NCBI GenBank assembly: GCA_017962285.1
Contig: JAGCVR010000088.1
Span: 1-16,951, forward strand
Reading direction: 5' to 3'
DNA: 16,951 bases
Source: Muribaculaceae bacterium
GTDB taxonomy: Bacteria; Bacteroidota; Bacteroidia; Bacteroidales; Muribaculaceae
A program made the translations under genes and the position numbers. Shown piece by piece: positions 6,627-13,303 of this stretch. A model generated the notes under the pieces. That model worked only from the letters and a program-made list of their open reading frames with translations. It was not told the DNA's origin and ran no database searches. Within the stretch, counting starts at the first letter, position 1. Each line of letters opens with the position of its first letter.

Positions 6627-7274
6627 ATGAAAAAATTCTTATTACTATTAGTTGCGATTTTCGCATGCACAAGCGCCGCCCTTGCTGAAAAGCAGGCTGT
6701 GGCAGTACTGAAAGCCGATATCCATTGCGACAACTGCAAGGATAAGATTCTCCAGAACGTGAAGACTCTGGGCGACGGCATCAAAGACGTGAAAGTGGAC
6801 GTTCCATCACAGATAGTGTTTGTGGAATATGACGCCGAAAAGAATTCGGAAGCAAACATTATAGCCGGACTCGGAAAACTCGACGTGAAAGCCGAGCGGG
6901 CAAGTGCCGACAAGATGCCGCCGAAAGGCCACAAGCCTCAATGCGACAAGGCCAAACCCGAACGCGCAAGGATTAACGATTGCGGCAAAGAAAAGGCTGG
7001 CTGTGAAAAGGTTAAACCCGACTTCAACAAGAAAAAACCTGAGTGCGACAAGGCTAAGGCCAAATGCGACAAAAAGCCTGAATGCGACAAGGCAAAGAAA
7101 CCTGAGTGCGACAAGGCCAAGGATGGCTGCAAAAAGTCCAAAGCCGACTGCTGCGACAAGAAGGAAATGAAAAAAGACTGCTGCGGCAAGCCCGACTGCT
7201 GCAAAAACGAATGCAAGCAATCCGGCAAGAAATGCTGCGGCAAGAAAGACTGTTGCCCCGAGAAGGGATGTTAG
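6627..7274 (+). CDS. Exported HMA-domain protein with Cys/Lys-rich metallothionein-like tail
   Basis: Predicted 215-residue exported metal-binding protein. Residues 1-20 form a signal peptide ending ALA, ready for signal peptidase I; Cys14 within IFAC is a poor lipobox. Residues 24-90 fit a heavy-metal-associated (HMA) ferredoxin-like domain with the metal motif HCDNC (Cys34, Cys37) in place of the usual MxCxxC. The tail (about 95-215) is extremely rich in Lys and Cys: 20 cysteines in 110 residues. Its first half repeats PECDKAK-type units with cysteines about every seven residues (140, 147, 153, 161, 168, 175); its second half has CC pairs at 175-176, 185-186, 191-192, 203-204 and 209-210. 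HMA domains carry Cu(I), Zn(II) or similar ions; a Cys-rich tail suggests a multi-ion store or sink in the periplasm. That role is inference. It has its own strong promoter and no clear terminator before the next gene. Confidence 0.88.
   Translation: MKKFLLLLVAIFACTSAALAEKQAVAVLKADIHCDNCKDKILQNVKTLGDGIKDVKVDVPSQIVFVEYDAEKNSEANIIAGLGKLDVKAERASADKMPPKGHKPQCDKAKPERARINDCGKEKAGCEKVKPDFNKKKPECDKAKAKCDKKPECDKAKKPECDKAKDGCKKSKADCCDKKEMKKDCCGKPDCCKNECKQSGKKCCGKKDCCPEKGC
6942..7117 (+). repeat. Coding repeat in the Cys/Lys-rich tail
   Basis: The 11-mer TGCGACAAGGC occurs four times exactly (6942-6952, 7044-7054, 7083-7093, 7107-7117) with a variant at 7065-7075. Each copy encodes Cys-Asp-Lys-Ala. Spacings within the cluster (21, 18, 24 bp) are multiples of three, as expected for in-frame expansion of the tail by duplication. 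Confidence 0.8.
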
Positions 7275-7396
7275 TCGTTGACAAGTAAACGAGTAAACAA
7301 GTTAACGAGTTAACGAGCAGATACTTAAATCAGTAAACGAGTAAACGAGTAAACAAGTTAACAAGCTATTAGATTTTAGATTTTAGACGTTAGATA
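7275..7396. repeat. Upstream composite repeat array (8-bp, 18-bp and 7-bp units)
   Basis: It begins directly after the HMA gene stop. Five 8-bp units (TCGTTGAC, then AAGTAAAC/GAGTTAAC types) run from 7275 to 7314. An 18-bp block, GAGCAGATACTTAAATCA (7315-7332), is followed by a partial unit and three full 8-bp units to 7362. Then AAGCTATTAGA leads into TTAGATT-type 7-bp units to 7396. The 7315-7362 part is 48 bp long and matches the organisation of the 48-bp repeat found after the next gene. Only 25 bp of other sequence separates the array from the next start codon, so it probably contains or replaces that gene's promoter; no clean TAnnTTTG box is visible. Confidence 0.88.
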
Positions 7397-7421
7397 AAAA
7401 CTAATTTAATTTCATACAGTC

Positions 7422-9926
7422 ATGAAAAAGATTGCACTGCTTATTGCGGGGATGTTCATGTGCCTCACCGCGTTTGCTACCGACTACGCCGGACAGCTCA
7501 CGGCAACCATCGTTGGCGACCCGTCGGAATTTGACCCTGCCGATGCAACCGCTACAGTTGCTCTCAGCGGCGGCAAGTATTCGCTGACGATAAAGAACAT
7601 CATTGCCAATTACAACGGAACCGACTTTCCAATCGGCACTCTTCAGTTCATAAACCTTACCGGCACTTACGACGGCAACGGCTACACCCGCATTTCGTAC
7701 GACGGCACCTGCCGCATCCTCAACGGCGACGACCCTAACGTCACGTTTTGGTACGGCAGCATGTTCGGCGAAGTCCCGATGACGATGACAGCCCTGTTCA
7801 ACGACGATGACCTCACCGCCAACATTCTCATTGACGCCTCAGGCACCTTGCTCGGCAAGAAACTGAACGTGAACTTCGAGACGCTTGAAAAATATCCGGT
7901 GAAAATCAACGGTGTGAACATCAATTCCAAAACCGCTACTGATGTGCTGGGCGACGGGGCTTCTAAAGTCACATTCAATCCCGAGACAAAGACACTAACG
8001 CTCCGAGGCGTCACGCTGACTTCAACTGAAAGCAACGAGTATGGTCCCGTGATTGAGATCCTCTACCCCTCCAGTGAGACATTCACCATCGTGGTGCCAA
8101 AAGGAACAACCAACTCGATTCAACACACATATTACGGAAGAGGTATCGAATCATCGTGCAACCTGACCATAAAAGAGGAAGGCGAACTTAATGTGAATGT
8201 TGGAGATGATTATGCCATTTTAATGAACGACACATATCCCAACCAGATTATCTCGCTTTACCTCGACCGTGTGAAAATGACCATATCGGGATATTCCGGC
8301 GGTATAGCGACCTTAGGAAGCTACCACTTATTAAGATTGAACGGCTGCAATGTGACTTCAACATCAAGGAACGGGACCTGCGGAATCAGCGGTTTCTACA
8401 CATTAGACGCCAAAAACGTAAAGTATCAGTACAGCGACACCGAGTGGGACCGCCAACACGGATTCTACCGCTACTATAACAACACATACAACACGCTTAG
8501 CACCGTAAAGATTCTTCCTGACGTTACCCTTTATCCGGTATATATCAACGGCGTGCAGCTATCGAGCGCAAACAACAATTACAACACCGATTTCGACGGA
8601 GCCCTCAAGAGCGGATATATAACCTACACGCCCGAAGACAAGACCCTGGGACTCAACAATGCAACGATTGAAACCGAAAACGGAGGCATTATCCTTGATG
8701 ATGCCGGCATGACACTTCTCGGCATAGGAGCAAATAATATCTCATCCACCTACACAAGCAAACCAGCAGTGCAATTCGCCGGTTATCCTGCAACAATCTA
8801 CTACGGCACATTCAACATAACCGGTGCCGGTGGTGCCATAAGCGTAAATCGTAATGGTTCAGAAGGCGATGTGCTGGAATTCAACAATTGTACGGTGAAG
8901 GCAGTGAGCACAAGCAACCAATGCGCATTCTGGGTGCCATTTTCGAACTCACTTAAGGTTACACTAAGCATTAAAAACTCGAACGTTAAGGCGAAATGCC
9001 AAGGCAATAGTGCAATCAACGGATTCAAAGAAATGGTGCTCGATGAAACTCTCCTCACCCGTCCGGAAGGCGGATATCTCAGAGACGGACGCATAATGAA
9101 CAGTGACGGAACAATCTATAACGACACAATCGTGTGGGAGAAGATCCGCAAATACTGGCTATGGGTTGGTGGAGAACGAATCACCCAGCTGAACAAGGAC
9201 AACATCACCTCCTGCGTGACCGAAGGCAACGTTTATTTCGACGAAAACACCTACACGCTCTACCTGGAAGACGCCACTATCAGGCACGACAATTCAACAG
9301 GCATTGACTACGTCGACTCGTCCAGACCCCTAACCATCAGATATTCCGGTGACTGCAACATCAACAGCATCAACGCAAGTACCGCACAGACCGGAATCTC
9401 CAGTTACGGACCTATAAAAATTACAGGAAACGGGTATCTGTATATCAGTTCTCTCGGAGAAGCCATCAACCATTACTCTGGCGACTTCACCATTGAGAAT
9501 GCGAATGTTGGAGTGTTCGGAACAATAAACGGTGCAAGCTCCACCGAACTCCTCATCAACGCAAGCAATGTCTTTGCATCCGTGACCGGCAACAACACCA
9601 AGGTTTATGACGGTTTCGGTAACGTGAAGCTCAAAAACTGCGAGGTGATATATCCGCAAGGCGGAGCAACCTACGACACTACGCTACACACATTCCTTGA
9701 TTCAAACAGCAACCCATGTGCTATGGTGAACATCCAAGCCACCGCACTGTTGGGCGACATGGACGGCAACGGACTTCTTGAGGTGAACGACGTGGTAATC
9801 CTCGCCGAACTCGCTATGGAAGGTGGCGCCACCGCCGAACAACTTTCGATTGGCGACTTGGACGGCAGCGGCACAATCGACGTGAACGACGTGGTAATCC
9901 TCGCCGGACTGGTGATGGGCTCGTAA
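7422..9926 (+). CDS. Large exported protein: calycin-like domain, threefold repeat domain, dockerin-like C-terminus
   Basis: Predicted 834-residue exported protein. Signal peptide at 1-19 (ending TAFA). Residues about 21-155 resemble the calycin/lipocalin-like domain found in exported Bacteroidales proteins (YAGQLTATI, IGTLQFINLTGTY). Three copies of a roughly 210-residue beta-rich repeat follow, each opening with an aligned segment: YPVKINGVNINSKT (158), YPVYINGVQLSSAN (371) and YWLWVGGERITQLN (578). Each then shows a TKTLTLRGVTL-type strand and Gly/Asn-rich strands suggesting a beta-helix. The C-terminus carries two dockerin type I-like calcium-binding repeats, GDMDGNGLLEVNDVVILAEL (778-797) and GDLDGSGTIDVNDVVILAGL (811-830). 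Their DNA shares an exact 24-bp stretch (9783-9806 and 9882-9905), indicating recent duplication. No glycosidase motif is visible. A role in binding glycans or docking to a cohesin partner at the surface is inference; no cohesin is encoded here. Confidence 0.87.
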   Translation: MKKIALLIAGMFMCLTAFATDYAGQLTATIVGDPSEFDPADATATVALSGGKYSLTIKNIIANYNGTDFPIGTLQFINLTGTYDGNGYTRISYDGTCRILNGDDPNVTFWYGSMFGEVPMTMTALFNDDDLTANILIDASGTLLGKKLNVNFETLEKYPVKINGVNINSKTATDVLGDGASKVTFNPETKTLTLRGVTLTSTESNEYGPVIEILYPSSETFTIVVPKGTTNSIQHTYYGRGIESSCNLTIKEEGELNVNVGDDYAILMNDTYPNQIISLYLDRVKMTISGYSGGIATLGSYHLLRLNGCNVTSTSRNGTCGISGFYTLDAKNVKYQYSDTEWDRQHGFYRYYNNTYNTLSTVKILPDVTLYPVYINGVQLSSANNNYNTDFDGALKSGYITYTPEDKTLGLNNATIETENGGIILDDAGMTLLGIGANNISSTYTSKPAVQFAGYPATIYYGTFNITGAGGAISVNRNGSEGDVLEFNNCTVKAVSTSNQCAFWVPFSNSLKVTLSIKNSNVKAKCQGNSAINGFKEMVLDETLLTRPEGGYLRDGRIMNSDGTIYNDTIVWEKIRKYWLWVGGERITQLNKDNITSCVTEGNVYFDENTYTLYLEDATIRHDNSTGIDYVDSSRPLTIRYSGDCNINSINASTAQTGISSYGPIKITGNGYLYISSLGEAINHYSGDFTIENANVGVFGTINGASSTELLINASNVFASVTGNNTKVYDGFGNVKLKNCEVIYPQGGATYDTTLHTFLDSNSNPCAMVNIQATALLGDMDGNGLLEVNDVVILAELAMEGGATAEQLSIGDLDGSGTIDVNDVVILAGLVMGS

Positions 9927-10100
9927 CGAGCAGTTGACAAGTTAACGAGTAAACAAGTTAACAAGCAGATACTTAAATCAGTTGACAAGTAAACAAGTAA
10001 ACAAGTTGACAAGCAGATACTTAAATCAGTTGACAAGTAAACAAGTAAACAAGTTGACAAGTTGACAAGCTATTAGACTTTAGACTTAAGATTTTAGATA
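9927..10100. repeat. Downstream composite repeat array with two exact 48-bp copies
   Basis: It begins immediately after the dockerin gene stop. Several 8-bp units (CAGTTGAC, AAGTTAAC, GAGTAAAC, AAGTTAAC) are followed by two identical 48-bp copies at 9963-10010 and 10011-10058. Each copy is an 18-bp block (AAGCAGATACTTAAATCA), GTTGAC, two AAGTAAAC units and AAGTTGAC. One more AAGTTGAC follows, then AAGCTATTAGACTTTAGA-type 7-bp units to 10100, ending next to a terminator stem. Block order matches the array on the other side of the gene. Beyond the terminator, the rest of the 492-bp gap to the receptor gene holds a 9-bp array, a promoter and an AT-rich leader; I see nothing in 10222-10295. Confidence 0.9.
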
Positions 10101-10136
10101 AGTGGGCGCTCCCAGTGCGGGAGCGCCCACTGTTTG
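10101..10136 (+). terminator. Strong stem-loop terminator after the dockerin-protein gene
   Basis: A perfect 13-bp GC-rich inverted repeat, AGTGGGCGCTCCC (10101-10113) and GGGAGCGCCCACT (10119-10131), encloses a 5-nt loop and is followed by GTTTG. The stem is very stable but the T-tract is short. It ends the transcript of the HMA/dockerin block before the receptor operon. Confidence 0.75.
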
Positions 10137-10153
10137 TGCGAGGCATTTAGACG

Positions 10154-10220
10154 GCGGAAGACTCGGAGTTTTCGGAATACTCGGAATACTCGGAGAACTC
10201 GGAAGGCTGGAGGGCTCGGG
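10154..10220. repeat. 9-bp degenerate tandem array
   Basis: TCGG recurs with an exact 9-bp period at 10163, 10172, 10181, 10190 and 10199, in units such as AATACTCGG, AGTTTTCGG and AGAACTCGG. Two degenerate units (AAGGCTGG, AGGGCTCGG) close the array. It lies between the terminator and the receptor promoter, outside any convincing gene. Confidence 0.75.
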
Positions 10221-10295
10221 ATTTTTTCTGGAGAGGGAGAGATCAATGTGATTTGTTGTTTTTTGCAGGCTCATTAAACTTTTTTTCACAAAACA

Positions 10296-10327
10296 TTTCA
10301 CCAATTAAAACTTTTTACTTACCTTTG
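10296..10327 (+). promoter_or_regulatory. Bacteroidota-type promoter for the receptor/lipoprotein operon
   Basis: TACCTTTG at 10320-10327 matches the TAnnTTTG -7 consensus. A TTTC at 10296-10299, one base off TTTG, lies 20 bp upstream. The transcript would start near 10334, leaving an AT-rich leader of about 85 nt before the ATG at 10419, long enough for post-transcriptional control although no structured element is evident. Confidence 0.6.
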
Positions 10328-10418
10328 TTTACTTAACACAAGACATGCCCAGAAAACGAAAGATATTTATCTTAATTTAACTTAAAAACTAAACATAATT
10401 TACAATATTATTTACTTT

Positions 10419-13235
10419 ATGAGACTTAAACTGTTTATGCTACTTGCGCTATTCGCATCCACTCAGCTGCTGGCTCAGACTGGGGTGCGAGGCGTGGTTG
10501 TGGATGCCCAGTCGAAACTGCCAGTGGCAGGTGCCACCGTTATTCTCGACGTTCAGGGCAATTCTGCCATCACAGGCCCTAACGGCGACTTCATCATCGC
10601 CGACGCCAAAGAAGGCACCGACAACCTATTAATTCTTGCCTACGGCTACAGCGACCTGCTCCAGGAAGTGAGTATCTTCACCAACAATGTTTACAACATC
10701 GGGACAGTGGAGCTGAAACCGACGGCATTTAGTGCTGTTGACAACTACAAGGAATCCACGAGCGACATGACAATCTCGGAATCGGACCTTGAAGATGAAG
10801 AGGGAAACACCCAGACAGTGGGCTTGCTCACCGGCTCTGGCGACAACCAATTCTATCAGGCAGCAAGTTTCAAATTCAGCATCATGCGCTTCCGCATTCG
10901 CGGCTACCAAAACGAGTATTCACAGACCTACATCAATGGCGTGAATTTCAATGACGTGGCTCGCGGCCGCTTCAACTACTCGATGACCGGCGGTCTTAAC
11001 CAGGCCTTCAAGAGCAAAAGCAACTTTATGGGCGTGGAAGCAGCAAGCTTCGGCTTCGGCGGACTCGGTGGCGCCACCAACATCAACACGCAGGCCAAGG
11101 ACTATGCTCCCGGCTTCCGTGGAAGTGTGGCTTACACCAACGGCAGCTACAAATGGCGCGGAATGGTTACTTACGCAACCGGCTTGAGCGCAACGGGATG
11201 GGCACTCACCCTCTCGGCTGTGGTGCGCTACGCCGACGAAGGTATCTATCCGGGCTCGTTCTACAACAGCTGGGGTTACTTCGCTTCACTGCAGAAAGTG
11301 TTCAACCGCCATCACAGTCTTTCGCTCACCACGTTTGGAGCCCCCACAAAACGCGCTTCGAACATGGCGACCTACGAAGAAGCCTACGAACTGGCAGGAA
11401 GCACACTCTACAACCCCGCCTGGGGCTGGCAGGAAGGCAAAAAGCGTAATCACCGCGTGGTGGAATCGTTCAGCCCCACAGCCATCCTGAACTGGATATG
11501 GGACATCAACGACAATGCCAAACTCAACACCGGCGTGGCGTTCCAGAAATCGTTCTATGCTTCGTCGAGCATTAACTGGAACAAGGCTGCCGACCCGAAA
11601 CCCGACTACTACCGTTATCTCCCGTCGTACTACACCGATGAGTCAACAAAAGAACTCTACACCGACCTTTGGCTCAATGACGAAAGTCACCGCCAGATGG
11701 ACTGGGACGGAATGTATCAGGCAAACTACAAGAACAACCTTATCGCCGACCAGACTGGCGTGGAACACGGCTCGACCTACATGGTTGAAAACCGCCACAG
11801 CAACCAGGCCGCATGGATGTTCAACACCAACCTGAACATGCGCATCAACAAGGCCCTGACATTGCAAGGCGGCTTGGGACTTAACTACACCAACTCATCC
11901 TACTACAAGACGATGAAAGACCTGCTGGGCGGACGCTACTGGCTCGACACCGACCCATTCAGCGAGCGCGACTTCTCGGGCGACAACATCGTTACTCAGA
12001 ACAACACACTCGACCCCGACCGCAAGATATTCAAGGGCGACCGCTTCGGTTACGACTACAACATCTACGGACTTAAGGGCAACTTCTGGCTGCAGAACGT
12101 GTGGAACCTGCCCAAGTGGGACATCACTTACAGCGCCAACATCAGCTACAGTTCATTCCAGCGCGAAGGCTTCATGCTCAACGGTCGTTCCATTGAGCGC
12201 GAATACCTCGACGACGAACATAAAGTGTGGATCTACAAGACCGACAGCAAGGGCAACTACATCAACAACTCCTACGGCAAAGGCGTCAAGCACGACTTCG
12301 TGAACTACGCGTTCAAAGCCGGCTTGACATTCAAGCTCGACGGCCGCAACAACTTCCAGCTGCACGGATACTACGGAACACACGCACCTCTGTCGTACAA
12401 CGCCTACGTGTCGCCACGCATCAAGGACGACGTAATCACCAACCTCAAGAGCGAGAAAGTGTGGAGCGTTGACCTGGGCTACAACTGGAACTACCGTCTG
12501 TTCAAGGGTAACATCACCGCATTCTACACCGACATGCGCGACGGAACCGAACGCACCGCGTTCTACGACGATGCTATGAACACATTTGTGAACTACGCAC
12601 TTACCGGAGTGAACAAAGTGTTCAAGGGTGTGGAACTGGGACTCGCATTCAAGGTTACTCCTTCAGTGACACTGAGCGGTGCAGCCACAGTGGCTCGCTA
12701 CCAGTACAAGAACCGTCCCCTTGGAACCCGCAGCGTTGAAAATGGACTTTATGAAGATATCACCAAGACCGTTTACCTGAAGAACTACTATGTGGGCGGA
12801 ACACCACAGGAGGCTTACAACGTGAGCGTGAACTGGGCTGCTCCCAAGCGCTGGTTCTTCGAAGTGAGCGGTACTTATCTGAACCGCGCATACGTGGACC
12901 TCACCCCGATGCGCCACGAACAGATGGACGACCTGTGGACACTCGCCACCGACATGGACGACCTCCGCAGCCGCTATGCCGAACTGAACACTCAGGAAAA
13001 ACTCAACGACGCATTCGTGGTTGACTGCAGCGTGGGACACATCATCTATCTTAACCGCCGCGCTTCGCTGAACCTGAACCTGAGCATCAACAACCTGCTC
13101 AACAACACCCACATCATGACCGGTGGATATCAGCAAGGACGTATCGACACCAAGACCCTTTCGGCAAAACTTCCCAACAAGTACTATTATGCCCAGGGAA
13201 TTAAGATTTTCCTCAACATTGGCGTACGATTCTAA
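10419..13235 (+). CDS. TonB-dependent outer-membrane receptor with carboxypeptidase-like N-domain
   Basis: Predicted 938-residue outer-membrane beta-barrel that imports a ligand using TonB-transmitted energy. Signal peptide at 1-20 (ending LLAQ). Residues 22-101 form the CarboxypepD_reg-like beta-sandwich (GVRGVVVDAQSKLPVAGATV, then GPNGDFII), common in Bacteroidota receptors. The plug domain spans about 125-228 and includes MRFRIRGYQNEYSQTYINGV (156-175) and FGFGGLGGATNINTQA (211-226). The rest is barrel, rich in alternating aromatic strands, and it ends in a C-terminal Phe (LNIGVRF), the usual signal for barrel insertion. A long acidic stretch precedes the plug (SESDLEDEEGN). The gene has its own promoter and is followed after 68 bp by a surface lipoprotein gene, in the manner of a SusC/SusD pair, but the partner is DUF5689-type, not SusD. 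Substrate is not evident. Confidence 0.93.
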   Translation: MRLKLFMLLALFASTQLLAQTGVRGVVVDAQSKLPVAGATVILDVQGNSAITGPNGDFIIADAKEGTDNLLILAYGYSDLLQEVSIFTNNVYNIGTVELKPTAFSAVDNYKESTSDMTISESDLEDEEGNTQTVGLLTGSGDNQFYQAASFKFSIMRFRIRGYQNEYSQTYINGVNFNDVARGRFNYSMTGGLNQAFKSKSNFMGVEAASFGFGGLGGATNINTQAKDYAPGFRGSVAYTNGSYKWRGMVTYATGLSATGWALTLSAVVRYADEGIYPGSFYNSWGYFASLQKVFNRHHSLSLTTFGAPTKRASNMATYEEAYELAGSTLYNPAWGWQEGKKRNHRVVESFSPTAILNWIWDINDNAKLNTGVAFQKSFYASSSINWNKAADPKPDYYRYLPSYYTDESTKELYTDLWLNDESHRQMDWDGMYQANYKNNLIADQTGVEHGSTYMVENRHSNQAAWMFNTNLNMRINKALTLQGGLGLNYTNSSYYKTMKDLLGGRYWLDTDPFSERDFSGDNIVTQNNTLDPDRKIFKGDRFGYDYNIYGLKGNFWLQNVWNLPKWDITYSANISYSSFQREGFMLNGRSIEREYLDDEHKVWIYKTDSKGNYINNSYGKGVKHDFVNYAFKAGLTFKLDGRNNFQLHGYYGTHAPLSYNAYVSPRIKDDVITNLKSEKVWSVDLGYNWNYRLFKGNITAFYTDMRDGTERTAFYDDAMNTFVNYALTGVNKVFKGVELGLAFKVTPSVTLSGAATVARYQYKNRPLGTRSVENGLYEDITKTVYLKNYYVGGTPQEAYNVSVNWAAPKRWFFEVSGTYLNRAYVDLTPMRHEQMDDLWTLATDMDDLRSRYAELNTQEKLNDAFVVDCSVGHIIYLNRRASLNLNLSINNLLNNTHIMTGGYQQGRIDTKTLSAKLPNKYYYAQGIKIFLNIGVRF

Positions 13236-13303
13236 TAAAACCAATTTTTTCCAGAAGATTCAATCAAATCAAAAATCGATAATAATAAAAACATTAGCAT
13301 AAT

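Noticed and set aside
6627..6690. Lipoprotein signal in the HMA protein (Cys14)
   Set aside because: Phe at -2 in IFAC is a poor lipobox, and a normal ALA signal-peptidase I site follows six residues later.
7363..7421. Promoter for the dockerin-protein gene
   Set aside because: TAGATTTT in the 7-bp units is one base off TAnnTTTG but occurs within a repeat and lacks a matching -33 element, so I could not support a specific site.
9963..10058. CRISPR-like direct repeats
   Set aside because: The repeats are contiguous, have no unique spacers between them and no cas gene is near.
9671..10060. Minus-strand frame with repeated leucine/serine/threonine-rich sequence
   Set aside because: The pattern comes from translating the 8-bp array; it also overlaps the dockerin coding sequence.
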